From contig JAGNZK010000006.1 in NCBI GenBank assembly GCA_017984435.1, positions 1-64,000 of the forward strand: DNA of 64,000 nt, read 5' to 3'. The position numbers and the translations under genes were made by a program. This document shows positions 37,043 to 45,546 of this stretch, piece after piece. How positions within the stretch are numbered: position 1 is the first letter of the stretch; the number at the start of each line of letters is the position of its first letter. Under the pieces are notes generated by a model. The model worked only from the letters and a program-made list of their open reading frames with translations, was not told where the DNA came from and did not search any database. The stretch is from Nitrosomonas sp. GTDB taxonomy: Bacteria; Pseudomonadota; Gammaproteobacteria; Burkholderiales; Nitrosomonadaceae.

Positions 37043-38854
37043 ATGCCGATTGTAAATGATTACACAGCATTGCTTACAGGCTCATACTGGGGGGGTATCG
37101 AAGTTACCAATCGTCCGACCCTAGTAACGTATTCCTTTGCCACTAGCGCCCCGGGCACCGACGAAGGCGTGATTGGGACACCTGCTTTTGCCACCTTTCA
37201 GGCGTTTACTGCTACCCAGGAAGCGCAAACTCGGACAGCACTTGCCGAGTGGGGAAATGCCAGTGGCCTTACTTTCATTGAGGTACCCGCCGGTGCCAGC
37301 GAAATTACCTTTTCCGCCTACGATTTCACCGGCTCCCCATACGATGGTGCCGGTGGGGTTGGCTTTTACCCTTTCGGTAATTGGAATTTTTTCTCTTTTC
37401 CGAACTATCTCGACGGTTGGAATGGTGCGGGAAATGTCCTGCTGAATAGCGACTTTATCACTGCCGAACAATTCGATTATGGTCTTATTCTGCACGAAAT
37501 CGGACATACTCTCGGACTGAAACATCCCACCGAAACCTGGACGAGCGCTGCCGGTATTCTGCACGACCAGGTACTAGCGGTGGACGATCCCAGTTTGACG
37601 ATCATGAGCCAGCTAGGTGGCCCGCTTGTTCATTTGGCCGCTCTCGACATTGCCGCCATCCAGAATATCTATGGGTTCAATAGCGCTGATTTGACCAACT
37701 GGTCCTACGATAATCTTAATAATATCCTGACTCAGACCGCTGGTGCCGGCGCTGTCACGTTGCGCGGCACCAATATTCGTGATGTGCTCAATGGCGGCAC
37801 AGGTAATAATACATTGACCGGCTTATTTGGCGATGACTCGATATTCGGTAACGGCGGTAATGATTTGATGTTTGGCGGTTCGGGCAACGATTTACTGAAT
37901 GGTGGTGCCGGTAACGATACCATGCATGGTGGCTTCGGCGATGATAAATACGTCATTAATACTGCGCTCGATCAAATCATTGAATTCGCCGGTGAAGGCA
38001 TCGATACGGCGACTTCGAGTGTCACCTATACATTGCCTGCTGAAGTTGAAAAATTGACACTCTCCGGTACCGCAGCAATCAATGGCATCGGCAATACGCT
38101 CAATAACACGATCACTGGTAATACTGCTGTGAACACGCTGACGGGAAATGATGGTAACGATACGCTCGACGGCAAGCTTGGCAATGACATTCTGATCGGA
38201 GGGGCAGGTAACGATACCTATATTCTGGATAACAGTAGTGATCAGGTGACCGAACTGGCCGGTGCAGGTACCGATACCATTAAGGTGGGTTTTACTTTCG
38301 ATATGGCACCGATCGCCAATGTCGAGAAACTGACACTGACAGGCACACTGGCGATCAACGGTAGCGGCAATAGTTTAGCCAATACGCTGACAGGGAACGC
38401 CGCTGCAAACATACTCAACGGTAACAGCGGTGCCGATAAACTCCTGGGTGCCGCGGGTGATGATAATCTAAATGGTGGTCTTGGCACCGACACATTAACA
38501 GGCGGACTTGGTCGCGATACCTTGTCCGGTGGCAGCACGGATATTGATATCTTTGTCTATACCGCAATCGCAGATAGCGGTATCGGTGTCGCTAATCGCG
38601 ATAGTATTACCGATTTCGATGCGGTCGATCGTATCAGTCTTGCGGCAATTGATACCAACCCAGCGTTAGCGGGCGATCAAGCGTTTACCTTCGTTGGTAA
38701 TGGTGCGATCACGGGTAATTGGCAAGTGGCCTATCAGATTGCCGGTGCCGACACCCTAGTATCGATCAACGCGACAGGCACTCCGGCAGTAGAGATGGAA
38801 ATATTATTAGTGGGTTACAGCGCTGGATTGACGTCGTTGGATTTTTTGTTGTAA
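37043..38854 (+). CDS. Serralysin-like M10 metalloprotease with RTX repeats
   Basis: The 603-residue protein has the zinc site HEIGHTLGLKHP (His151, Glu152, His155, His161) and a Met-turn at TIMSQLGG. These mark the M10B/serralysin peptidase, although the usual Met-turn MSY is MSQ. From about residue 245 there are many RTX nonapeptides (GGTGNNTLTG, GGSGNDLLNG, GGAGNDTMHG), interspersed with a repeated TYTLPAEVEKLTLSG-type module. The C-terminus is hydrophobic (SAGLTSLDFLL), like type I secretion signals. There is no N-terminal signal peptide. It likely degrades proteins outside the cell. No exporter or inhibitor gene is adjacent. Confidence 0.85.
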   Translation: MPIVNDYTALLTGSYWGGIEVTNRPTLVTYSFATSAPGTDEGVIGTPAFATFQAFTATQEAQTRTALAEWGNASGLTFIEVPAGASEITFSAYDFTGSPYDGAGGVGFYPFGNWNFFSFPNYLDGWNGAGNVLLNSDFITAEQFDYGLILHEIGHTLGLKHPTETWTSAAGILHDQVLAVDDPSLTIMSQLGGPLVHLAALDIAAIQNIYGFNSADLTNWSYDNLNNILTQTAGAGAVTLRGTNIRDVLNGGTGNNTLTGLFGDDSIFGNGGNDLMFGGSGNDLLNGGAGNDTMHGGFGDDKYVINTALDQIIEFAGEGIDTATSSVTYTLPAEVEKLTLSGTAAINGIGNTLNNTITGNTAVNTLTGNDGNDTLDGKLGNDILIGGAGNDTYILDNSSDQVTELAGAGTDTIKVGFTFDMAPIANVEKLTLTGTLAINGSGNSLANTLTGNAAANILNGNSGADKLLGAAGDDNLNGGLGTDTLTGGLGRDTLSGGSTDIDIFVYTAIADSGIGVANRDSITDFDAVDRISLAAIDTNPALAGDQAFTFVGNGAITGNWQVAYQIAGADTLVSINATGTPAVEMEILLVGYSAGLTSLDFLL

Positions 38855-38899
38855 CCGGGATACTGCACGCTATATCCCGTATTCCTGAGTGTTAGGAGG

Positions 38900-39047
38900 G
38901 TAACAGGCCGTTGAGAAACGTTTTCGAGGTAGCCGATACTGAACAAAAACAGGCGAGAAAGCGCAGTTTATGGGTAATAAATGAGCATTTTAAGCCTGTT
39001 TTTAACACTGTAGCGGCAACGCAGATAGTTTTTCAACGGCCTGTTAC
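38900..39047. mobile_element. MITE-like palindromic element
   Basis: The element of 148 bp is bounded by 20-bp terminal inverted repeats GTAACAGGCCGTTGAGAAAC and its complement, which differ at one position. It carries no gene. The right terminal repeat includes the TTA that forms the stop codon of cobO on the minus strand. The structure is that of a miniature inverted-repeat transposable element; the parent transposase is not visible here. Confidence 0.7.
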
Positions 39048-39649
39048 AAATCAATGCCTTTCTGTGCCTGAATACCGGCGCGAAAGGCGTGTTTGATGTC
39101 GGTCATTTCAGTGACGGTATCCGCAACCTCACAAAGCGCATCCGGTGCGCCGCGTCCGGTAATCACAACATGCTGCATAGCGGGGCGGTTTTTCAGATCG
39201 CTCAGTACCATCGCCAAATCCAGCCAGCCAAACTTGAGCGGATAAGTCAGCTCATCCAGTATGATCAGATCCAGTGAGGGGTCGCACAACATTTTGTGTA
39301 CGATAGTCCAGCCACGTTGAGCCGTTTCCGTGTCGCGCTCCAGATTCTGCGTGTCCCAGGTAAAACCTTCACCGAGAACATGCCAGATTACATTTTCCTG
39401 TTTACGAAAAAAAGCTTCTTCGCCGGTATCCGAGCGGCCTTTAATAAACTGTGCGACGCCTACGCGCATGCCATGCCCCAGTGCTCGTGCAATCATGCCA
39501 AATGCCGAACTGGATTTGCCTTTGCCGTTACCCGTGTGAACCAATAATAAGCCTTGTTCACGATCAGCACGCGCAATCGCTGCATCAACCACCTCTTTTT
39601 TCCGCTGCATGCGATCGCGGTAGCGTTGCGCGCGCCCGGAATCCGCCAT
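39044..39649 (-). CDS. cobO: Cob(I)yrinic acid a,c-diamide adenosyltransferase
   Basis: The 201-residue protein from the ATG at 39649 (4 bases after the btuM stop; a longer start at 39694 would overlap btuM) is BtuR/CobO-type. It has the P-loop VHTGNGKGKSSSAFGM, Walker B-like LIILDELTYPLKFGW and VVITGRGAPDALCE. It transfers the adenosyl group of ATP to cob(I)alamin to give the coenzyme form. It is the last gene of the riboswitch-led B12 operon. Its final codons (KGIDL) are followed by a stop inside the MITE-like repeat at 39044-39046. Confidence 0.93.
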   Translation of the reverse strand: MADSGRAQRYRDRMQRKKEVVDAAIARADREQGLLLVHTGNGKGKSSSAFGMIARALGHGMRVGVAQFIKGRSDTGEEAFFRKQENVIWHVLGEGFTWDTQNLERDTETAQRGWTIVHKMLCDPSLDLIILDELTYPLKFGWLDLAMVLSDLKNRPAMQHVVITGRGAPDALCEVADTVTEMTDIKHAFRAGIQAQKGIDL

Positions 39650-39653
39650 ATGG

Positions 39654-40259
39654 TTATCCCGTTGTGGTGTTGCGTGGATTGAATTGCTGTGCAATCAACG
39701 CGAATAGCGCATGTATTACAGCGACGATACCGACATAAAATACGAATGTCTCGATATAAGGTGGGAAATATTTGATCACTTGTTCAGCAAACTCGCGCCA
39801 GGTAGTTTCTGCAAAGCGGCCGGAGAAGAAATAGAATCCGCCGTTGGAGAATAATTCACACAATGTCAGACCTGCCATGATACTGAGACAAAGTGGCATT
39901 AGGGTGCGCCATGCAAATTGATGCTGCTTGGCATACCAGCGACCGGCCAGCCATAAGGAAGCGTAAGCCGGTAATAGAAACACATAAGCCGGCGTCAAAC
40001 AGAAATCACTGACACCACCCCAACTGGTAGCCGCAAAATCCAACCACCAACCCAGTGCAAAGAAACCGAACAATGGCCATGCTGAACGCACATAGATACC
40101 AGCCAGGAAGAAGATTGCCCAGGAAGCATCCATCAAGCTATGTGTCGATAAAAAAATCGGGCTTGGTATCGACACAAAATAATGACTGCGGGTAAGAATC
40201 ATTGCGAGTCCGAGCAGTAATACGATGGCTGTTTGATTGCGGGTGGATAAATTCAGCAT
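39654..40259 (-). CDS. btuM: Predicted cobalamin transporter BtuM
   Basis: The 201-residue protein is an integral membrane protein with about six helices. Its SDFCLTPAYVFLLPAYASLWL segment carries Cys87 in the position where the Thiobacillus denitrificans BtuM cysteine binds and decyanates cobalamin. BtuM is a solitary ECF S component for vitamin B12 in the inner membrane. The location between btuB and cobO, behind a cobalamin riboswitch, supports this. The family match is from the size, cysteine and context, not alignment. Confidence 0.75.
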   Translation of the reverse strand: MLNLSTRNQTAIVLLLGLAMILTRSHYFVSIPSPIFLSTHSLMDASWAIFFLAGIYVRSAWPLFGFFALGWWLDFAATSWGGVSDFCLTPAYVFLLPAYASLWLAGRWYAKQHQFAWRTLMPLCLSIMAGLTLCELFSNGGFYFFSGRFAETTWREFAEQVIKYFPPYIETFVFYVGIVAVIHALFALIAQQFNPRNTTTG

Positions 40260-40271
40260 GTTGGGTTCCTG

Positions 40272-42107
40272 TTAGGGTTGATAACGTACCATGGCAAAGA
40301 AATTTCGCCCGGGTTGATTATAGAATGCTGCCGTTTCATAGCGTTCATTAAATAAATTTTCAATGCGTCCCTGCAAACGCCAATGCTTATTCAGAATATA
40401 TTCAGCACGCAGATCAAATTTGACGTAACTGTCCAGTTTCCGCGTATTGGCCAGATCATCATAACGCTCACCTTCAACCAGCAGCATTCCGCCTAACATA
40501 TATTGACCGAACTGGCGATCGACATCCAGTCTGAATGATTGTTCGGCGCGTCGTGGCAGTATATTACCGCGATTTTCGGATGAACGGTTCTGAGGGTCAA
40601 GTAGTGTCAGATTCGTATTGAATTGCCAGCCTTTAATCTGTGCACTGACAACACCTTCCAATCCGCGAATCCGTGCATGATCAATGTTGGCAGGCATGAA
40701 AGTGCTGGCATCAAAAGCGATCAACTGATCAATACGGGTTTCATAAACATTCAACGACCAACTGCCCCAATCAGTCTTGCCACGTGGGCCGAATTCATAA
40801 CTGAGTGAATCTTCCGGACGTAAATTGGGGTTACTAAAACCGGGAAAATACAACTCATTAAAGGTGGGAGCTTTAAAGGCAGTGCCGAAATTGGCGAGCA
40901 AGCGGATCTTCTCAGTGATCGGATAACCCCAACCGGCACCGCCTGTCACCCGGCTGCCAAATTGTTGATTGTCGTCGTGACGTACCGATAATTGGATATC
41001 ATGTTTGACAATCGTTGCCTGATGTTGCGCGAAAACACCCCAATTGTTACGCGCATGAGTGGTAAAGGCCTCGGAACTTCTAATGTGATCTTTTTGATAA
41101 TCCATACCGATTGTCAATAAATGACTGGGGTTGATGGTGAAGTCATTCAACACGGAAATGGTATCGCGTATGGTGTTAAACCGGCTTTGGAAAGCAGTGC
41201 CGAGAAAATTGTCCGAATCTTCCCGGCTGCGGCCGCCAATCAGATTAATGCGCCAGAAATCCAACGGGGAATATCGTGCGGTACCGCCAAGAACCTGCTG
41301 CATTAAAACGGTTTTATTGGCAAAGCTGCCATCAAACTGAGATCTGCCGGCAGATTGCATAAAGCTACCGTCGATTTCCAGGCCATTTTGGAAGCGATAC
41401 CCGGCGCGCGCGGAACCCGCGACATTACGATAGCCATCCCGATCAGGTTCGGGTTCATTAATAAAACAGCCGGCACTGCTGGAACCGTTGCACGCATTAA
41501 AACCTTGGGTACCGATACCGCTGGCGGTCATATTAAACCAACCTTGCTGGCCACCGTACGACAAACCCGTGGAGCCTTCCAAACTACCGTAGCTGCCGCC
41601 GCCAAAGCCTAAAGTCTGCTTAAACCCACCGCCGTCACCTTTGCGCGTAAAAATATGAATGACACCACCGATGGCTTCCGAACCATATAAACTGGAGCGC
41701 GGGCCGCGCACGATCTCAATACGATCAATCTGCTCGATGGGAATGTTTTCAAACGCAGTCGTACCGGATGTGGCTGAGCCGACCTTGATGTTGTCGATCA
41801 TCACCAGGACATGATCCGATTCAGTGCCGCGCATGTGTACGAAGGTAGCTTTTCCCGCGCCACCCTGATTGACAATATTGACACCGGGTACACCACGCAA
41901 CAAATCCTGAATCGAACGTACTTGTTGACGCTCAATATCCTTGCGCGTGATCACTGTCACCGAAGCCAATGAAGCATCGGCAGTCTGTGCCGTGCGTGTT
42001 GCCGTGACAATAACCGGCTTCTCCTGATGATTCGCATTCGCTGCGAATACCGTTGGGGTTGTGCCAAGCCATAGCACAGCCAGCGCCGACAAACGGCATT
42101 TTTGCAT
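40272..42107 (-). CDS. btuB: TonB-dependent vitamin B12 receptor BtuB
   Basis: From the ATG at 42107 (GGAATCAG upstream) the protein has 611 residues. It has a signal peptide ending near VFAANA, a TonB-box-like VIVTATRTAQ and a plug domain (VTVITRKDIERQQVRSIQDL). A 22-strand-type outer-membrane barrel follows, ending in a C-terminal aromatic residue pattern (NFFAMVRYQP). The plug motif LLRGVPGVNIVNQGG is typical of BtuB/cobalamin receptors. It imports corrinoids through the outer membrane. The gene is first in the operon, 155 bp downstream of a cobalamin riboswitch. Confidence 0.93.
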   Translation of the reverse strand: MQKCRLSALAVLWLGTTPTVFAANANHQEKPVIVTATRTAQTADASLASVTVITRKDIERQQVRSIQDLLRGVPGVNIVNQGGAGKATFVHMRGTESDHVLVMIDNIKVGSATSGTTAFENIPIEQIDRIEIVRGPRSSLYGSEAIGGVIHIFTRKGDGGGFKQTLGFGGGSYGSLEGSTGLSYGGQQGWFNMTASGIGTQGFNACNGSSSAGCFINEPEPDRDGYRNVAGSARAGYRFQNGLEIDGSFMQSAGRSQFDGSFANKTVLMQQVLGGTARYSPLDFWRINLIGGRSREDSDNFLGTAFQSRFNTIRDTISVLNDFTINPSHLLTIGMDYQKDHIRSSEAFTTHARNNWGVFAQHQATIVKHDIQLSVRHDDNQQFGSRVTGGAGWGYPITEKIRLLANFGTAFKAPTFNELYFPGFSNPNLRPEDSLSYEFGPRGKTDWGSWSLNVYETRIDQLIAFDASTFMPANIDHARIRGLEGVVSAQIKGWQFNTNLTLLDPQNRSSENRGNILPRRAEQSFRLDVDRQFGQYMLGGMLLVEGERYDDLANTRKLDSYVKFDLRAEYILNKHWRLQGRIENLFNERYETAAFYNQPGRNFFAMVRYQP

Positions 42108-42261
42108 AGTCTGATTCCTTCGCACACACCCGTGCGTTTTGAATTTTGGAAATTAAGGCATGCGAAGGGGAATTCAGGAACGGACAAACAGATCGGCTTA
42201 TAAAATAAAGCCGATCGAAATGCCACTGATTGCCCTCCGCAATACCGTAGTAGTATTCACT

Positions 42262-42450
42262 TCAGGCCGGTCTCCGGACTCATGAGCGGAATAAATTCCA
42301 CATTTGCGCCTTCCCATGTTGTTACACAGTGGCATGCTGCAGATGATTAACTCAATTACCGTTGCGGGGGCAGTGCTGGCATTGCCTGAATCCAATCGAG
42401 GCGCACCAGCTTCCCGTTTAACCTTCAAGGATGAGCTTGAAGGCACCTGA
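42262..42450 (-). promoter_or_regulatory. Cobalamin riboswitch
   Basis: On the minus strand the segment contains the B12-box-type sequence GCCACTGTG, then GGGAAGGCG, and ends with GAGTCCGGAGACCGGCC. The 5' part has a stem around TTCAAGCTCATCCTTGAAGG. This is the standard cobalamin riboswitch layout. Binding of adenosylcobalamin should repress the btuB-btuM-cobO operon that follows. Confidence 0.92.
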
Positions 42451-42712
42451 AAAGCGAGGGCGCAAACTTACATGACATGTAGCGACTGTGTCAAGAAATT
42501 GGTCGTTTTCTACATGGATTGAGGTAATGGAACATCTGAAGCAGCATTTTGTAAACGGTAATACACGTTCATAACGATTGGTCATGTCACTTTACATGTC
42601 AGTTTCATGCATAATTCCGACTGTTATGGAATATGCATGAGGCCAATATGTAGGAATGAATAAAAGAATTGGTGGTTGGTTTTTTGGAAAATTAATCAGA
42701 ATTAAATGATTT

Positions 42713-43612
42713 ATGTATTTGACGGTAAGTTACCTGGTTTTTATTGTGGTCAGTTTCATGTTGGCGAGTTCCGTCGTATTGGCGGATGGGCTTTGCAGGT
42801 TCGATACCCATCAGGGAGTGGGGGCGCTAGGACGGATTGAACCGCGCTCTCGCGTGATTAAAGTGTCTCATAACGCAGGTCCTGACGGTGCTCGTGTTGA
42901 ACAACTCTTTTTTCAGGAAGCGGATCACGTTAAAGCGGGTGAGCAATTAGCAATCTTGTCGGATCACATGAAGAAAAATGCCGAAGTTGAAACGGCTAAA
43001 GCGCGTATTAAAGTGTTGCAAGCACAACGTGTTGTCGAACAAACTGCGTTGACATTCAATAAAAAAGAGCATTTGCGTTATCAATCATTGGCGTCGAGTT
43101 CTGCGACCAGTATTTCTCTGGTTGACTCCAAATGGTTTGCGCTGCAACAATCCGAAGCCAATTTGAAGCGTTTGTCGGCTGAAATCGCGCATGCCCAGTC
43201 CAAACAGAAAATTAACGAAGCAACACTGAACAATACACAGATTGTTGCACCGATTACCGGCACCTTATTAAAAATTTTCACCCGACCGGGAGAGCGCATC
43301 GGGGATCGGGGTTTGCTGGAGATGGCGGATTTGTCACAGCTGGATGTAGTTGCCGAAGTTTATGAATCGGATCTGTCGCGTGTCAGAATAGGCCAATCAG
43401 GATGTATACATGCGGTTGGATTGAAACGGAGCTATCACGCGCAAGTCAGGGAATTGGGATTTCTGGTCAGGAAAAACGATTTAAACGATACCGATCCATT
43501 AGCGGATCGGGATAATCGCATTATTGAAGTGCGTTTGACGCTTGAACCGGAAGCTGTGGCTGATTTGCAGCATCAAATTTTCCGCCAGGTCAAGGTGCGG
43601 ATTATCCCGTGA
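42713..43612 (+). CDS. HlyD/DevB-type periplasmic adaptor
   Basis: The 299-residue protein has an N-terminal membrane or signal segment (VSYLVFIVVSFMLASSVVLA). It then follows the membrane-fusion-protein pattern of DevB: ALGRIEPRSRVIKVSHN, coiled-coil hairpin (VETAKARIKVLQAQ), and LDVVAEVYESDLSRVRIGQ near the end. It should couple the DevC/DevA inner-membrane transporter to an outer-membrane channel. The gene overlaps the next by four bases (GTGA). No TolC-like gene is adjacent. Confidence 0.88.
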   Translation: MYLTVSYLVFIVVSFMLASSVVLADGLCRFDTHQGVGALGRIEPRSRVIKVSHNAGPDGARVEQLFFQEADHVKAGEQLAILSDHMKKNAEVETAKARIKVLQAQRVVEQTALTFNKKEHLRYQSLASSSATSISLVDSKWFALQQSEANLKRLSAEIAHAQSKQKINEATLNNTQIVAPITGTLLKIFTRPGERIGDRGLLEMADLSQLDVVAEVYESDLSRVRIGQSGCIHAVGLKRSYHAQVRELGFLVRKNDLNDTDPLADRDNRIIEVRLTLEPEAVADLQHQIFRQVKVRIIP

Positions 43613-44778
43613 ACTGGATAAGTTGGCTTTATTTTCCGGCACAGCTGGCTTGGCGACAATTAATTTTTGATCGGACGAAATTGATCGCTGCTATTTGCGG
43701 TGTTTTGTTTGCCAGCGTATTGGTATTCATGCAATTGGGTTTTCGCGATTCACTCTATGCCAGTTCCGCATTAGCGCCGGTAAAATTAAATGGCGATTTA
43801 TTTCTGATGCATAAGCAAAGCGAAGCCATGTGGCGTCCGGTTCAATTTAAACGTAGTGAATTGATGCGAGTCTTGGGGAATCCGGCTGTGGCTAACGCTT
43901 ACCCGCTATACTTGGGGCTGGCGCCTTTCAAAAATATCCAAACCCGGACAAAACGGACTTTAATGATTTATGGCTTTGATCCGGATTCACTAATATTTGA
44001 TTTGGCATCCGTGCAGAACCTGCGCGCAGAATTGCGGCAGAAGGATACCGTGTTGTTTGATGAATATTCCCGTCCTGAATTCGGACCGATTGGCAAATTT
44101 CTGCAAGCGGGGCAAAATGTGACCGAAATCAATGACTATAAAGTCTCCATTATCGGCTTGTTTCGCTTAGGTGTATCTTTTGCTGCGGATGGCAACGTGA
44201 TTACCAGCGATTTAAATTTCATGCGTATTTTCCCTAGAAGGAATCACGATGGTATCGACATGGGTATCATCAAACTGCATGCCGGTGCATCCGTCCCACA
44301 AATCCAAGCCGAACTAAAAAGCCAGTTGAATGAGTATGTCAATATTTTTACCTATGATGAATTACAGCAGTTCGAGAAAAACTATTGGTCTGATACGGCG
44401 CCGATCGGATTTATTTTTAATTTTGGCATCGTAATGGGATGGATAGTCGGTTTGGTCATCGTTTATCAAATTCTTTTTACCGACATCACTAATCATCGCA
44501 ATGAATTTGCGACATTGAAGGCCATGGGCTATGAACATGGCTATTTTGTTCGTGTGGTATTCTCCTCTGCTTTCTTTTTGACCGTTTTGGGATTTATTCC
44601 CGGTTATCTGCTTTCTTTTGGTTTATATTATTTAGGCGAATCTCAAATGTTCATGCCCATGCCGATGAGTCCCGGTAAAGTTTTTACCGTATTTATTTGT
44701 ATGCTCTCCATGTGTTTTATGGCAGGTGTGCTGGCCATACGCAAATTGAAAGACGCGAATCCCGCCGACATGTTCTGA
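43609..44778 (+). CDS. DevC-type ABC transporter permease (MacB-like)
   Basis: The 389-residue protein has four membrane segments: one near residues 20-45 (LIAAICGVLFASVLVFMQLG) and three near the C-terminus (from about 270). A large periplasmic domain lies in between. This is the MacB/FtsX topology of DevC, the permease of the heterocyst glycolipid exporter in cyanobacteria and of homologues elsewhere. The substrate here is unknown. The GTG start overlaps the adaptor gene, and the stop codon overlaps the start of the ATPase gene by one base. Confidence 0.88.
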   Translation: MNWISWLYFPAQLAWRQLIFDRTKLIAAICGVLFASVLVFMQLGFRDSLYASSALAPVKLNGDLFLMHKQSEAMWRPVQFKRSELMRVLGNPAVANAYPLYLGLAPFKNIQTRTKRTLMIYGFDPDSLIFDLASVQNLRAELRQKDTVLFDEYSRPEFGPIGKFLQAGQNVTEINDYKVSIIGLFRLGVSFAADGNVITSDLNFMRIFPRRNHDGIDMGIIKLHAGASVPQIQAELKSQLNEYVNIFTYDELQQFEKNYWSDTAPIGFIFNFGIVMGWIVGLVIVYQILFTDITNHRNEFATLKAMGYEHGYFVRVVFSSAFFLTVLGFIPGYLLSFGLYYLGESQMFMPMPMSPGKVFTVFICMLSMCFMAGVLAIRKLKDANPADMF

Positions 44779-45455
44779 TGCCAGATGTTATCGATGTGAA
44801 TCATTTGAGTTTTAGCTTTGGCAGCGGCGCATTAACGCAACCCGTGCTAAAAGATATGACGATCGCCATTCAGAAGGGTGAAATTGTCCTGATAACCGGA
44901 CCTTCCGGTTCCGGTAAAACGACATTTTTAACGATCATTGGGGGACTACGGCAAGCTTTTCACGGTAGTGTGAAGGTGCTTGATCAGGAATTTATCAATA
45001 GTAGCGAAGTTGCGAGAGTTAAGGTTCGTCAACAAATTGGTTATATATTCCAGCAGCATAATCTTCTGAAATCACTGACTGCGCTGCAAAATGTCAGCAT
45101 GACCCTGGAAATGCAGCACACCATGACGGAGCAGCAAAGATATGATCGGGCTGCGGCGATGCTTAAGGCTGTGGGCTTAAGCGAGCGGTTACATTATAAA
45201 CCGGACCAACTTTCCGGCGGGCAGCGTCAACGTGTTTCAATCGCACGCGCTTTGGTCGGGCAACCCAAGATCATCCTGGCTGACGAGCCGACCGCTTCGC
45301 TCGATAAACAGAGCGGTTATGAAGCGGTCAGCATACTGAAACAATTGGCCAAAGAATCACACACCACTATTCTTCTGGTAACGCATGACTACCGTATTCT
45401 CGACGTGGCCGATCGGGTTGTGGAATTGGAAGATGGCGTAATCAAGAATACTTGA
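44778..45455 (+). CDS. DevA-type ABC transporter ATP-binding protein
   Basis: The ATG at 44778 overlaps the permease stop (TGATG) and gives 225 residues; an upstream in-frame ATG lies inside the permease gene. Walker A is GPSGSGKTTFL, the Q-loop is GYIFQQHNLL, the signature is LSGGQRQRVSIARAL and Walker B is IILADEPTASLD. It is of the LolD/MacB-N class and powers the DevBCA exporter. No regulator gene is adjacent. Confidence 0.92.
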   Translation: MPDVIDVNHLSFSFGSGALTQPVLKDMTIAIQKGEIVLITGPSGSGKTTFLTIIGGLRQAFHGSVKVLDQEFINSSEVARVKVRQQIGYIFQQHNLLKSLTALQNVSMTLEMQHTMTEQQRYDRAAAMLKAVGLSERLHYKPDQLSGGQRQRVSIARALVGQPKIILADEPTASLDKQSGYEAVSILKQLAKESHTTILLVTHDYRILDVADRVVELEDGVIKNT

Positions 45456-45546
45456 TTGGATATCGGAAGAAACTTTTATATACATGATATTACCTAAATT
45501 TTGAGGTATGTCTTCACGGATTGAAATTACGCTGAATAATGGGTTC

